Assembly (NCBI GenBank): GCA_027533385.1
Contig: JAPZUE010000054.1
Location: 1 to 64,000, forward strand
Origin: Rhizobium sp.
Lineage (GTDB): Bacteria > Pseudomonadota > Alphaproteobacteria > Rhizobiales > Rhizobiaceae
Direction of reading: 5' to 3'
Length of the DNA stretch: 64,000 bases
Shown here: positions 12,758-22,202 of the stretch, one piece after another
Layout of the letters: each line of letters begins with the position of its first letter
Position numbering within the stretch: the first letter of the stretch is position 1
The notes under the pieces: model-generated
What the model saw: the letters and a program-made list of their open reading frames with translations, nothing else
What the model was told of the DNA's origin: nothing
Databases searched by the model: none
Position numbers and translations under genes: made by a program

Positions 12758-15117
12758 AGCTTCACCCGATTGAGACGCAGTGCGTTGGCGACAACGCTGA
12801 CCGAGGACAAGGCCATCGCCGCCGCAGCGATCATAGGCGAAAGCAGGATGCCGAAGAACGGATAGAGCAGCCCTGCCGCGACCGGAACGCCGGCCGCATT
12901 ATAAATGAAAGCGAAAAACAGATTCTGGCGGATGTTGGACATCGTCGCCTCGCTGAGCTGGCGGGCGCGAACGATGCCGACAAGATCGCCCTTCAGCAGC
13001 GTCATCCCCGCGCTTTCCATGGCGACATCGGTGCCGTGCCCCATTGCTATGCCGACGTCCGCCGCCGCAAGCGCGGGCGCATCGTTCACTCCATCGCCGG
13101 CCATGGCGACGACGCGGCCTTCCTGCTTCAGCCGCGCGACGACATCGGCTTTCTGATCGGGCAGGACGTCGGCTTCAACGGCATCGATCCCGAGCCGGCG
13201 CGCGACGGCGGTGGCTGTCGTGCGGTTGTCACCGGTCAACATCACCACGCGAATGCCATCTGCGCGCAAGGCAGCCAGTGCTTCCGGCGTTGTTGGCTTG
13301 ATCGGATCGGCAATGGCGAATACGCCTGCCACCTGCTGGTCCAGCCCCATAAAGATGGCCGTTGCACCATCCTCGCGAAGTGCATCGGCTTCGGCAGCAA
13401 GAGGCGCGGTATCGATCCCCGATTCCGTCAGGAAGCGCGCGTTGCCTAACGTGATGCGCTTGTTCTCAACCACACCAACGGCGCCCTTGCCGGTCGGGGA
13501 ATCGAAACCGCTGACGGGAGGGATTTCGATGGACCGGCTGATCGCCGCATCGACGATCGCCAACGCCAGCGGGTGTTCCGACGCCCGCTCCACGCCGGCC
13601 GCCAGCCGCAGCAATTCCGCTTCCTCAAGCCCTGCCGCTGCGATGATCCGGGTGACGGCGGGCTTGCCTTCGGTCAGCGTGCCGGTCTTGTCGACCACCA
13701 GCGTGTCGACCTTTTCCATATGCTCCAGCGCCTCGGCATTCTTGATCAGCACGCCAAGTCCCGCGCCGCGCCCAACGCCCACCATGATCGACATCGGCGT
13801 GGCAAGGCCCAGCGCGCAGGGGCAGGCGATGATCAGCACGGATACCGCCGCAATCAGCCCGTGGGCAAAGCGCGGCTCTGGCCCCCAGATGCCCCAGAGT
13901 GCGAAGGCAAGAATGGCAATGCCGATAACCAGCGGCACGAACCAGCCGGAAACCTGATCCGCCATGCGCTGGATCGGCGCGCGTGAACGTTGCGCTTCAG
14001 CAACCATCTGCACGATGCGGGACAGCATGGTGTCCCGTCCGACCTTGTCTGCGCGGATTATCAGGGCACCGCTCTGGTTCATGGTGCCGCCGATCACCGT
14101 GTCGTCAACCGACTTCGTAACCGGCATGGATTCGCCCGTGACCATGGATTCGTCGAGCGCCGAACGGCCGTCTTCGACTACGCCGTCAACCGGAACCTTT
14201 TCGCCTGGCCGCACCCGCAGCCGATCACCCACCGCGACATCTTCCAGCGGAACTTCCGCCTCGCTGCCGTCAACAGCGATGCGCCGCGCAGTTTTCGGTG
14301 CCAGATTGAGCAACGCCTTGATCGCACCCGAAGTGCGCTCGCGGGCGCGCAATTCCAGCACCTGGCCCAACAGTACCAGCACGGTGATGACCGCTGCTGC
14401 CTCGAAATAGACCGCCACCGTCCCGTCGGCGGCGCGGAAGGCATCAGGAAAGATACCCGGCGCCACTGCCGCGACCACACTGTAGAGCCAGGCCACGCCG
14501 GTTCCCATGGCGATCAGCGTGAACATGTTGAGATTGCGCGTTTTGAGCGAGGCCCAGCCACGCTGGAAAAAGGGCCATCCCGCCCACAAGACAACTGGTG
14601 TGGCCAGCGCAAACTGGATCCATATCGACGCCTTCATCGGTATCAGATGATGCAACGCCGGGAACAGATGCCCGCCCATTTCCAGAACGAGCACAGGCAG
14701 GGAGAGCGCAAGACCGATCCAGAAGCGCCGGGTCATGTCGATCAGTTCGGCGCTTGGCCCTTCATCGGCCGTAACCATCGCCGGTTCGAGCGCCATGCCA
14801 CAGATCGGGCACGCCCCCGGGTGATCCTGCCGGACTTCCGGATGCATCGGGCAAGTCCAGATCGTGCCCGGCTGATCTTGTGCGATCGGGGCGGCAGCCT
14901 TGTTCAGATAACGCTGCGGGTCGGCGACGAATTTCTCGCGGCACCCGGCGCTGCAGAAATGGTAGTCGCTGCCCGCGTGCGATGCGTGATGCGCGGTCTT
15001 TTGTGGATCTACAGACATGCCGCAAACCGGGTCGATAACCTGTCCGACGAAATGGTCGCCGTGATCGCCGCAACAACCATGGCTTCCCGCACGCGTGCTA
15101 TGTTTCGACTCGGCCAT
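12754..15117 (-). CDS. copA: Copper-exporting P1B-type ATPase
   Basis: Pumps Cu(I) from cytoplasm to periplasm. 787 aa from the ATG at 15117 (AAGGAG ribosome site). The N-terminus is not a CxxC HMA domain. It has a His/Cys tail (GCCGDHGDH), a YHS-like domain (DPVCGM...[11 protein letters not shown], about 27-75) and a heavy-metal-binding domain ([19 protein letters not shown], about 88-115). The ATPase core shows TGES, the ACPCALG metal-transport motif, phosphorylation site DKTGTLTEG, the SEHPLA nucleotide motif and [10 protein letters not shown]. The layout is that of CopA/SilP ATPases from mobile copper islands. A longer frame to 15255 crosses the operator and is not used. Confidence 0.93.
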   Translation of the reverse strand: MAESKHSTRAGSHGCCGDHGDHFVGQVIDPVCGMSVDPQKTAHHASHAGSDYHFCSAGCREKFVADPQRYLNKAAAPIAQDQPGTIWTCPMHPEVRQDHPGACPICGMALEPAMVTADEGPSAELIDMTRRFWIGLALSLPVLVLEMGGHLFPALHHLIPMKASIWIQFALATPVVLWAGWPFFQRGWASLKTRNLNMFTLIAMGTGVAWLYSVVAAVAPGIFPDAFRAADGTVAVYFEAAAVITVLVLLGQVLELRARERTSGAIKALLNLAPKTARRIAVDGSEAEVPLEDVAVGDRLRVRPGEKVPVDGVVEDGRSALDESMVTGESMPVTKSVDDTVIGGTMNQSGALIIRADKVGRDTMLSRIVQMVAEAQRSRAPIQRMADQVSGWFVPLVIGIAILAFALWGIWGPEPRFAHGLIAAVSVLIIACPCALGLATPMSIMVGVGRGAGLGVLIKNAEALEHMEKVDTLVVDKTGTLTEGKPAVTRIIAAAGLEEAELLRLAAGVERASEHPLALAIVDAAISRSIEIPPVSGFDSPTGKGAVGVVENKRITLGNARFLTESGIDTAPLAAEADALREDGATAIFMGLDQQVAGVFAIADPIKPTTPEALAALRADGIRVVMLTGDNRTTATAVARRLGIDAVEADVLPDQKADVVARLKQEGRVVAMAGDGVNDAPALAAADVGIAMGHGTDVAMESAGMTLLKGDLVGIVRARQLSEATMSNIRQNLFFAFIYNAAGVPVAAGLLYPFFGILLSPMIAAAAMALSSVSVVANALRLNRVKL

Positions 15118-15152
15118 CACGGTCTCCTTCCATTGGAGATCCATGGTGCACC

Positions 15153-15211
15153 TTGACACTATGTCAGAGTCAATAAGCACTTGACCCTGACATAGTGTCA
15201 AGTGCGATAGT
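15153..15211. promoter_or_regulatory. Divergent copper operator with two mirrored 21-bp dyads
   Basis: Two 21-bp elements, 15153-15173 and 15181-15201, are reverse complements of each other with one mismatch and are 7 bp apart. Each begins TTGAC, ends GTCAA and contains TGACA-CTA-TGTCA (or its complement). On the plus strand the second gives -35 TTGACC and -10 GATAGT (15206-15211) with 19-bp spacing. On the minus strand the same element gives TTGACA, 19 bp, TTATTG. That fits MerR-type promoters firing toward both copper operons, with CueR as the likely regulator (inference). Confidence 0.75.
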
Positions 15212-15239
15212 AGCGACGACTCGAAGGATACGAACCAGA

Positions 15240-15635
15240 GTGAACCTGAGACCAATCAACGTCCGGCTAAACAAATCTGCCCTCCACGAGGAGAGCGGGC
15301 GGGCGGTGCGATTGATCCTTGCTCTGCTCGTTATCCTGGCCTTGTCCGTCATGCCCGTCTCGATGGCGGACCGGACGACGGCTGCCCATGCGGCCACTGC
15401 CACACCGATGGCCATGGATGATTGCACCGGCCATCACGAGACGGCACCCGACAAGCATCACAGCGGCACGCAAGACTGCGCGATGGCCTGCGCGGTGGTT
15501 GAGCCAGTGGCGCCTCAGCTGGCAGTGGCGACAAATCCGGTTCGATCTGCCCTGTCGCCTCAGCCATCCCCTCGTTTGAACGGGATAGCGCCAGAGGCCA
15601 CTAGCCCGCCTCCACGTCTGTTTCCGGAAATTTGA
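15240..15635 (+). CDS. Small exported protein of the copper operon
   Basis: From a GTG at 15240 (AAGGAT ribosome site) it encodes 131 aa. One hydrophobic signal or anchor segment ([19 protein letters not shown]) is followed by a His/Cys segment containing [16 protein letters not shown] and AMACAV, then a Pro-rich tail. The C-x3-C arrangement and position suggest periplasmic copper handling. I do not recognise a named family. First gene of the rightward copper operon. A GTG further upstream would lie within the operator. Confidence 0.65.
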   Translation: MNLRPINVRLNKSALHEESGRAVRLILALLVILALSVMPVSMADRTTAAHAATATPMAMDDCTGHHETAPDKHHSGTQDCAMACAVVEPVAPQLAVATNPVRSALSPQPSPRLNGIAPEATSPPPRLFPEI

Positions 15636-15665
15636 AAGCTTTTCAAATCTTCTGGAGAATGAACG

Positions 15666-15902
15666 ATGATCACACTTTTGAGCGCAGTCGCAATGGCGGC
15701 TGCAGCACCTGTGGCAGCGCAGCCCACAACGCCTGACCATGCCGGCCACAATGCTCCTCAGACCGAGCAGAGGGGCAAGGGATGCTGTTGCTGCAAGGAC
15801 AAGACGGGCGGCGATACGCAGGCCAACGGGAAAAAGATGGAGTGCTGCGAGAACAAGCAGCACGATGCGGCTCCGGCAGAGCATTCGCAGCACAACCATT
15901 AG
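15666..15902 (+). CDS. Small periplasmic Cys/His-rich metal-binding protein
   Basis: A 78-aa protein with a short signal peptide (LLSAVAMAAAAPVAAQ). The mature part has GKGCCCCKDKTGG, MECCENKQH and a His-rich end HSQHNH. Six cysteines in two clusters suggest copper binding or sequestration, which is inferred from composition. GGAG precedes the ATG. It is 30 bp downstream of the previous gene and 90 bp upstream of the multicopper oxidase. Confidence 0.75.
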   Translation: MITLLSAVAMAAAAPVAAQPTTPDHAGHNAPQTEQRGKGCCCCKDKTGGDTQANGKKMECCENKQHDAAPAEHSQHNH

Positions 15903-15909
15903 GAACCAA

Positions 15910-15958
15910 CCGGGCGGATGGCATCTCGCTGTCCGCCCGGATTCCAGTTTATTTTTTT
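15910..15958 (+). terminator. Strong hairpin before the multicopper oxidase gene
   Basis: CCGGGCGGA (15910-15918) pairs perfectly with TCCGCCCGG (15932-15940). A T-rich run ends about 15958. The T tract is some 10 nt from the stem, so this may be a partial terminator or an mRNA-processing stem and not a clean intrinsic terminator. It would reduce expression of copA/copB relative to the two small genes. Confidence 0.5.
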
Positions 15959-15991
15959 GGGTTTCTTCCAGACAGGAAAACCCCGGGACAT

Positions 15992-17782
15992 ATGGATATG
16001 ACAGCACTTATAGAACGCCGCTCGTTCCTGCGCGCCGGCGCTGCGGGCCTTGTCGGCTTCGGCATGAGCGGGCTTTTTCCCGCCTGGGCGCAAACCGGTT
16101 CGGCGGGCCTCGCACCCAGCTCCCCCACGCTCGCCGGCGACGATATTCACCTCAGGATCGCCAACAGCACCTTCACGGTTGGCGGGCGCACCGGTCATGC
16201 CGTCACCATGAACGGCGTCCTGCCCGCACCGCTTATCCGGCTGCGCGAAGGGCAAAATGTCCGCCTCCACGTTGAAAACACGCTGGATGAGGACAGCTCG
16301 ATCCACTGGCACGGGCTGATCGTCCCGTTTCAGATGGACGGAGTTCCTGGTGTGAGCTTCCCCGGCATCAAGCCGCGCACCACGTTCACCTATGAATTTC
16401 CGATCGTCCAGAGTGGCACCTACTGGTACCACAGCCACTCAGGGCTGCAGGAGCAGCAGGGGCATTATGGGCCGATCGTTATCGATCCGGCTGAGCCCGA
16501 TCCGGTTGCCTATGACCGAGAGCATGTCATCGTGCTCAGTGACTGGACATTCCTCCATCCGCACCACCTCGTCACCAAGCTCAAGGCGGAGGGCGGCTAC
16601 TTCAATCGCCAGAAGCAGACCCTGCTGGGCATGATCGAGGGCGGGCCGGAGGAGAAAATGTCGGCCTCCGACAGGGCCATGTGGGGCCGGATGCGAATGG
16701 ACCCGACCGACATCGCCGATGTGACGGCTGCCACCTACACCTATCTCGTCAACGGCCACGGACCGCGGGAGAACTGGACCGGTCTGTTCCGGCCCGGCGA
16801 GCGGGTGCGGCTGCGCTTCATTAACGCGGCGACCATGACGATCTTCAACATCCGCATTCCCGGCCTGCCGATGACAGTGGTCAGCGCCGACGGACTGAAT
16901 GTCCGGCCCGTGACGGTGGACGAGTTCCAGATCGGCAATGCCGAGACCTATGACGTCATTATCCAGCCAGCCGAGGACAAAGCGTTCACGCTCGTTGCGG
17001 AATCGATCGACCGTTCCGGCATGGCGCGCGCCACGTTCGCGCCGCGCTTGGGCATGGAAGCACCCGTTCCACCGCTTCGCCCGCGCCCCACGCTCACCAT
17101 GAAGGATATGGGCATGGGCGGCATGGACCATGGTTCAATGGCGGGAATGGACCATGGCGCCATGGCCGCCGGGGCCAGCGCGGCAGCAGCAGATCACGGC
17201 AGTTCCCATTCGATGGGCGGCATGAACATGCGCGACAAATCGAAGGTGCCCGACAGCGTCAAGGTCGGCGTCGGCGTGGACGCCATCGCCATGTCTCCGG
17301 TCGACCGCACCGGTGACCCGGGCGTCGGGCTGGAAGACGTCGGCCACAAGGTGCTGACCTACCGAGACCTGATGTCGCTCACGCCCAATCCAGACACGCG
17401 CCCGCCGCAGCGCACGATCGAGGTTCACCTTACCGGCAACATGGAGCGCTTCATGTGGTCGTTCGACGGCGAAAAGTTCAGCGAAGGCGTCGAGCCGATC
17501 CGTTTCGAACGCAACGAACGCGCGCGTGTGGTGCTCATCAACGATACGATGATGACTCACCCCATCCATTTGCACGGCCATTTCTTCGAGGTGGTGAACG
17601 GCCATACCGGCAGTTATCCGCGCAAACACACTGTCAATGTCCTGCCAGGCGGCAAGGTCAGCTTCGACCTGACGGCGGATGCGCCCGGTGACTGGGCGTT
17701 TCACTGCCATCTGCTGCTCCACATGCACGCGGGGATGTTCCGTGTCGTCACCGTCCGTCCGCTCGAGGGAGAAGCGGCATGA
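15992..17782 (+). CDS. copA: Copper-resistance multicopper oxidase (PcoA/CopA type)
   Basis: Periplasmic oxidase that converts Cu(I) to less toxic Cu(II) and binds copper. 596 aa from ATG 15992. The twin-arginine signal RRSFLRAGAAGLVGFG exports it folded. Copper ligands are visible: HWHG and YHSH in the first cupredoxin domain, HPIHLHGHFF and the HCHLLLHMHAGM type-1/T3 motif at the end. A Met/His-rich insert (MGMGGMDHGSMAGMDHG, about residue 372) is typical of PcoA. Its stop overlaps the copB start by 4 bp. The gene name copA is shared with the unrelated ATPase. Confidence 0.93.
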   Translation: MDMTALIERRSFLRAGAAGLVGFGMSGLFPAWAQTGSAGLAPSSPTLAGDDIHLRIANSTFTVGGRTGHAVTMNGVLPAPLIRLREGQNVRLHVENTLDEDSSIHWHGLIVPFQMDGVPGVSFPGIKPRTTFTYEFPIVQSGTYWYHSHSGLQEQQGHYGPIVIDPAEPDPVAYDREHVIVLSDWTFLHPHHLVTKLKAEGGYFNRQKQTLLGMIEGGPEEKMSASDRAMWGRMRMDPTDIADVTAATYTYLVNGHGPRENWTGLFRPGERVRLRFINAATMTIFNIRIPGLPMTVVSADGLNVRPVTVDEFQIGNAETYDVIIQPAEDKAFTLVAESIDRSGMARATFAPRLGMEAPVPPLRPRPTLTMKDMGMGGMDHGSMAGMDHGAMAAGASAAAADHGSSHSMGGMNMRDKSKVPDSVKVGVGVDAIAMSPVDRTGDPGVGLEDVGHKVLTYRDLMSLTPNPDTRPPQRTIEVHLTGNMERFMWSFDGEKFSEGVEPIRFERNERARVVLINDTMMTHPIHLHGHFFEVVNGHTGSYPRKHTVNVLPGGKVSFDLTADAPGDWAFHCHLLLHMHAGMFRVVTVRPLEGEAA

Positions 17783-18795
17783 AGTCTCTTTTGGGCATCG
17801 TCCTTGTCACGATCGCAACGCCTGCTCTGGCGCAGCATGTTCATGACGCCACTGAGCAGCAGGCCCCGACCGATCCGCACGCGCAGCATCAGACGGATGA
17901 GCCATCGGCTGGTCCCCATGCCGGGCACGCCATGCCGCCGAAGGCTTCGGAGCCAAAAGATCCGCACGCCGGCCACCAGATGCCCTCATCCGCGCCGATA
18001 GATGCGCACCAGGCGCATGTCGGGCATGAACCCGGCATTCCCGATCCGCCAGTCAAAGGTCCTTCCGCGGCAGCATTGGTTGGCCCCGCTCACGCTGCGG
18101 ATGACGTTTTCGGCGTTTCGGCAATGGCTCCGGCGCGCAATATCGTCCGCAAGGAACATGGCGACATCAAAAGCGGCATGATCCTGATCGATCAGCTGGA
18201 AGCAACCATCGGCGAGGGCAAAGACGGTTTCGCCTGGAAGGCTGAGGGCTGGTACGGCGGTGATATCAATCGGATCTGGGTCAAAACCGAGGGTGAAAGC
18301 CGCTTCGGCGAGAACCCGGAACACGTCGAGGTCCAGGCACTCTGGAACCGCGCGCTTGATCCGTGGTGGAATCTCCAGGCGGGCCTCCGGCAGGACTTCG
18401 GTACCGGTCCGGACCGCACCTATGCTGTTTTGGGCGTGAAGGGTCTGGCGCCTTACTGGTTCGAAATCGACGGTGCGCTGTTTGTGTCAAACAAGGGCGA
18501 TGTCACCGCGCGGATCGAAGCAGAATATGATCAGCGCCTAACCCGGAGGCTCGTCCTCCAGCCCCGAGCCGAACTCAACTTTGCTGCGCAGGATGTGGCC
18601 GAACTCGGGATAGGCTCTGGTCTTTCCACCGCCGAACTTGGTCTTCGCCTGCGCTATCAGTTCGTGCCCGAGCTCGCTCCCTACGTCGGCGTCGAGTATG
18701 AACGAGCTTTAGGCGGCACTGCGGATTTTCGGCGTTCCCGGGATGAGGGCGCAGGAGGATGGCGATTCCTGATTGGCGTTCGCTCCTGGTTCTGA
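17779..18795 (+). CDS. copB: Copper-resistance outer-membrane protein CopB
   Basis: 338 aa with a Sec signal (LLGIVLVTIATPALAQ). A His/Met-rich segment (about 20-85, repeated HAGH and HQMP units) can bind copper. The C-terminal CopB domain is a beta-barrel with the MILIDQLEATIGEGKDGFAW and NLQAGLRQDFG signatures and a terminal Phe (VRSWF) as in outer-membrane proteins. It works with the multicopper oxidase immediately upstream. Last gene of the rightward copper operon. Confidence 0.93.
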   Translation: MKSLLGIVLVTIATPALAQHVHDATEQQAPTDPHAQHQTDEPSAGPHAGHAMPPKASEPKDPHAGHQMPSSAPIDAHQAHVGHEPGIPDPPVKGPSAAALVGPAHAADDVFGVSAMAPARNIVRKEHGDIKSGMILIDQLEATIGEGKDGFAWKAEGWYGGDINRIWVKTEGESRFGENPEHVEVQALWNRALDPWWNLQAGLRQDFGTGPDRTYAVLGVKGLAPYWFEIDGALFVSNKGDVTARIEAEYDQRLTRRLVLQPRAELNFAAQDVAELGIGSGLSTAELGLRLRYQFVPELAPYVGVEYERALGGTADFRRSRDEGAGGWRFLIGVRSWF

Positions 18796-18890
18796 CGATT
18801 GATCGCAGACGCAGGCGGACTCTGATCAGATCCATAATGGGGCATGGTCGAATACCGGATAGCCATCACGACGGTGGACGTGCGCGGTGG

Positions 18891-19262
18891 CTATTCTTCC
18901 TCAGCCAGTTTCCGAAAGAATCCGATATCTTCGTCCGGCTCATCCCACCCTTCTGCAATCCTGGCCCAGCGATCGACCCTCTCGCGGAAATCGGGATCGT
19001 CGATGGAAACATGGAAGGTGTAAAGCCGGTTCACGATCTCGCGCATCAGGTCACGCATCTGATCGTTATCGAGATGGGAAACGTCGTTCCAGGCAATCTC
19101 ACGGCCGTCGGCATCGATGACGCGAACATCGGAATAATCCCCGGCATGGGTAACCGGGACGATGCCCGCATGAAGGGTTTCAAGGCCGGTATTCCGGACG
19201 CACATCATCGCGAGCGTCTTCGCCATCATTGCTGCAATGCGCTTTTCGTCTTCCCGGTTCAT
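18891..19262 (-). CDS. Uncharacterised protein at the prophage left end
   Basis: A 123-aa acidic protein. It has an N-terminal helix with a KTLAMMCVRNTGLETLH stretch, then DVRVIDADGREIAWNDVSHL and a long helical C-terminus ending in EEE. The WNDVSHLDNDQM phrase reminds me of hypothetical proteins common in sphingomonads, without known function. It lies 7 bp after the sulfotransferase-like gene and is the last leftward gene of the phage block. It could be phage cargo or host sequence at the boundary. Confidence 0.6.
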   Translation of the reverse strand: MNREDEKRIAAMMAKTLAMMCVRNTGLETLHAGIVPVTHAGDYSDVRVIDADGREIAWNDVSHLDNDQMRDLMREIVNRLYTFHVSIDDPDFRERVDRWARIAEGWDEPDEDIGFFRKLAEEE

Positions 19263-19269
19263 CGGTGCA

Positions 19270-19950
19270 CTATAGCGGCAAATCCCCGGTGTAGTAGGTC
19301 CGAACCGCTTCTACTTCATCCGTGGTCAGCACCGGCAATGCCCCTCCCGCGGCATTGATCTGCGGGATATCCACCGAAGCACCATCCCCGCCAAACTGAT
19401 CGACAACCTCGCGGAGCCCGGCTTCATAGGCCGCAAAAGGCAGAACGGTGGTGCCAGGGTGATCCAGCCATTCCGACTGCGGCCGATAAAAACTGAGATT
19501 GCCACCCCGAGACTGGAACGTAACACCGGGAACGGGTGGAGGCGGCAATGCCGCGAGAATATCCAGCGGCGGGATACCCTCGATCAAAGCGCGAAGGTCT
19601 GGGGCCACCCCCTCCGGGTCAGTTTCGAACCATCGTGGATGCGGCTCGATACCGACGAACCGCTCCGGGAATAGCTGCATCAGCGAGTTCGGCAGGCAGC
19701 GTTTGTGGAACTCGACAGCCGAACAGAACCGTTCAATCGGATCCCGCCAGAAGGCATAGATCGTTGTTGGCGCAATCGTCTCGCCGGGGAACTGCGCCTC
19801 AGCCAGCCTGACTGCCTCCCGCACGGTCGGATGCCGCCCCAACTCGCCAACCAGATCAACCCCGACCTGCCCCAGAACAGCGCGTGCCGTCTGCGACCCG
19901 TTCTTCGGCACGCCGATAAACAGCGTCTGGCGGTCATGCGAGATGATCAT
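19270..19950 (-). CDS. Sulfotransferase-like protein in the tail-fibre module
   Basis: 226 aa. Near the N-terminus FIGVPKNGSQTARAVL resembles the 5'-phosphosulfate-binding loop of PAPS-dependent sulfotransferases (usual form PKTGTTSL). IYAFWRDPIERFCSAVEFHK resembles the 3'-phosphate motif with its conserved Arg and Ser. Length fits the small bacterial sulfotransferase families. It lies 3 bp after a fibre gene, so it could sulfate phage fibres or a host surface glycan. Substrate and activity are unknown. Confidence 0.65.
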   Translation of the reverse strand: MIISHDRQTLFIGVPKNGSQTARAVLGQVGVDLVGELGRHPTVREAVRLAEAQFPGETIAPTTIYAFWRDPIERFCSAVEFHKRCLPNSLMQLFPERFVGIEPHPRWFETDPEGVAPDLRALIEGIPPLDILAALPPPPVPGVTFQSRGGNLSFYRPQSEWLDHPGTTVLPFAAYEAGLREVVDQFGGDGASVDIPQINAAGGALPVLTTDEVEAVRTYYTGDLPL

Positions 19951-19953
19951 GGG

Positions 19954-21345
19954 TCAGATCCCGGTTGTAGTGTTGGTGAACGAGGCCGCGACAAAGCTGT
20001 AGGTCGGCGTCGCGTTGGTGAGCGACCGGCTCAGCAGCGAAAAGCTGCGGGTGTTGAGCGACCAGAATGTGGTGCCGATGGTGGGCGATGCGGTGCTGTA
20101 GGTCACCCCTTGGCTCGAAGCACAAGGGATAGACCAGGTGCCGGTCCGCGAGCCGTCTGCGGGGACTTTGACGACCGCGCCGCACAAATCCATGTACCCG
20201 TAGGGCGAGAAGTCCATCATGGTGTAGATGGAGAACACCATGGCCGTGGAACTGACCGCCAGACCCGTGAGGCTGAAAGAGTTCGCGCCATTGCTCGTGT
20301 CGAGGCTGATAGACCGGGACAACAACAAGGTGCCCTCGGTTGAAAACTGATAGATGTCCGCCCCGGCATAGATCGGCGCGAAGACCCGCAAGGTGCCATC
20401 AGGGCCGAAGGTCACCGAGCCGCTGCCATAGCTGGAAGGCAGCGATTTTTGCCACTGGATGACAGCGCCTGAGCTGATCTTGAGGAGGCTCAGCGTGTTG
20501 TTGATGCCGGCTAGCCAATAGATGGCATTGCTGCTGTCGATGGCCACGCCATAGCCGTAATCGAACCCGGAGGTGCCGATCGAGCGCTGCCAGGAGACCG
20601 ATGGGGTGGCCGTGTTGATGACTGTGATCAGGGCATCGGTATTTCCGGCGGTCGAGGTGGTGGTATAGCCCGAGAGCACCAGCAGGCTTCCGTCAGGGCT
20701 CAGAGCCATGTGGGTGGCATATTCATTGGCAGACCCGCCGATCGAGCGCTGCCACTGCAGGGTGCCGGCGCTGTTGTATTTGGCGATAAGGGCGTCGGCA
20801 TTGCCGGAACCGCCGCTGGAGTTTGAATAGCCCGCTACATAGACGCTGCCTGCCGCATCGACCGCTGCATTGTACCAGAGATCCTGACCCGAGCCGTTAA
20901 GGCTGCGCTGCCATTGCAGGGTTCCAGAGGTGTCGAGCTTGGCCAACCAGCCATAGTAGTTGCTCGAGTAGTAGGCCCCGGCAAGGTAGACATTGCCGCT
21001 GGCATCGACCCAGCCGCCATTGATGAACGGCCCAGAGACGTTTCGGGCCCAGATGAGCGCGCCGTCACGGTCCCATTTGAAGACCGCGCTCGTGGCGCTG
21101 GCGTAGATGTTCCCGCTGCTGTCAGTGCCCAGGATCAGGAAATTGACCACGGTCGAGCCGAAGGTCGCATACCAGAAGCTCTCGTTCGACTTGCCGTAGA
21201 GGTTGGAGAGCGAGATCGGCCCAGCCGCGACGCCAGCCAGTGTCCGCACGGCTGCTTCGCCGAGCGAAGTCGTAGTGGTCGAGGCGCGCCCTAGTTCGAC
21301 CGCGACATTGCCAAGCGAGATCGGACCCGAACTCTGCAGGGTCAT
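19954..21345 (-). CDS. Phage fibre/adhesin with beta-propeller-type repeats
   Basis: 463 aa, secreted-type composition rich in Ser/Thr/Gly. After a short N-terminal segment it carries repeats of about 50-55 residues built on SSGNIYASA.., DASGNVYLAG.., DAAGSVYVAGYS.. and a GTLQWQRS(L/I) unit. These resemble SBBP/beta-propeller repeats. The N-terminal SSGPISLGNVAVELG and ISLSNLYGKS phrases are typical of phage structural adhesins. It probably forms the host-binding tip. Coupled to the next fibre gene upstream by a 4-bp overlap. Confidence 0.7.
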   Translation of the reverse strand: MTLQSSGPISLGNVAVELGRASTTTTSLGEAAVRTLAGVAAGPISLSNLYGKSNESFWYATFGSTVVNFLILGTDSSGNIYASATSAVFKWDRDGALIWARNVSGPFINGGWVDASGNVYLAGAYYSSNYYGWLAKLDTSGTLQWQRSLNGSGQDLWYNAAVDAAGSVYVAGYSNSSGGSGNADALIAKYNSAGTLQWQRSIGGSANEYATHMALSPDGSLLVLSGYTTTSTAGNTDALITVINTATPSVSWQRSIGTSGFDYGYGVAIDSSNAIYWLAGINNTLSLLKISSGAVIQWQKSLPSSYGSGSVTFGPDGTLRVFAPIYAGADIYQFSTEGTLLLSRSISLDTSNGANSFSLTGLAVSSTAMVFSIYTMMDFSPYGYMDLCGAVVKVPADGSRTGTWSIPCASSQGVTYSTASPTIGTTFWSLNTRSFSLLSRSLTNATPTYSFVAASFTNTTTGI

Positions 21346-22202
21346 GGTTGGGCCTCGAGGCGCTCGACCTTGTCGGCCAGGTCCTTCACGGCCTCAATCA
21401 GTACGCCGACGAGATTGCCATAGGCGACAGACAGCAGGCCATCCTCATGGGTCATAACCGCTTCTGGCACAATGGGCGCCAGCTCTTGGGCGATGAGACC
21501 AACGCCGCGATTGCCTGTCTCGCGCCGGCTAAAGGTCACCCCACGGAGTTTCCGGACCCGGTCCAGTGCGCCAGTGATCGTCTCGATATCCGTCTTCAGG
21601 CGGCCGTCGGAATAGGCTGTGATATCGCCAGTCGCGGTAATCGAGCCAGACACGGAAATGCTGCCGGTGAAGCTGTCGCCGGCCTTGTTGGCAGGCGTGA
21701 ACCCGAGCGCCCCTGTCACATCGCCAGAGGTCATGGAGGAACCTGCCGTCACACGACCTTTCGCATCGACCGTGACCTTGAGATAGGTCCCGGCCGTGAC
21801 CCCGCTATTGGCCAGAGTGGCGGCAAACGAGAGGTTGCCTGAGCCATCGAAGCTGCCGCTCGTTCCGGTCACATCGCCGGTCAGGGCAATGGTGCGCCCG
21901 GTGGCCCACCTGGTCGCTGTCGCGGCATTGCCGGTACAGGATCCTGACGAACCGGTGATCGACCCGCTGCTCGTAATGAAGCCGATGGGGTTGGTCGCAT
22001 TATAGGGCGTGTACCCCAGCGCGCTCGTCACCATGGTCGAGGTGAGATTGCCGAACCCGACCTGCACCACGGTGCCGCCCGCAGTCTTCGAATAGAGCTT
22101 CTGATCGGCCAGGTTGATGGCTAGTTCGCCTGCCTGAAGCGAAGCGGCGGCAGGGACGCTAGACGAGGTCGAGGACCGTTTCAGCAGGATGGTACTCGGC
22201 AT
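21342..22202 (-). CDS. Tail fibre with C-terminal peptidase S74 chaperone domain
   Basis: 286 aa. The N-terminus (PSTILLKRSSTSSSVP...LQAGELAINLADQKLY) is a tail-fibre attachment segment. The middle has a GDVTGTSGSFDGSGNLSF / [12 protein letters not shown] repeat shared with the neighbouring fibre gene. The end is an intramolecular chaperone of the S74 type (SDGRLKTDIETITGALDRV, RGVGLIAQEL, VAYGNLVGVLIEAVKDL) that trimerises the fibre and then cuts itself off. The catalytic Ser/Lys pair (SDGRLK) is present. Confidence 0.85.
   Translation of the reverse strand: MPSTILLKRSSTSSSVPAAASLQAGELAINLADQKLYSKTAGGTVVQVGFGNLTSTMVTSALGYTPYNATNPIGFITSSGSITGSSGSCTGNAATATRWATGRTIALTGDVTGTSGSFDGSGNLSFAATLANSGVTAGTYLKVTVDAKGRVTAGSSMTSGDVTGALGFTPANKAGDSFTGSISVSGSITATGDITAYSDGRLKTDIETITGALDRVRKLRGVTFSRRETGNRGVGLIAQELAPIVPEAVMTHEDGLLSVAYGNLVGVLIEAVKDLADKVERLEAQP

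Noticed and set aside
13990-15156. 388-codon plus-strand frame opposite the copper ATPase
   Set aside because: Arg/His/Asp-rich shadow of the ATPase coding strand with no start signals or family features.
15782-15991. Upstream extension of the multicopper oxidase frame
   Set aside because: It overlaps the small Cys/His-rich gene in another frame. The twin-arginine signal begins just after 15992, so the extension is not real.
18796-18890. Left attachment site of the prophage
   Set aside because: No repeat shared with 62725-62813 or the 60264 inverted repeat was seen by eye. A computed search is needed.
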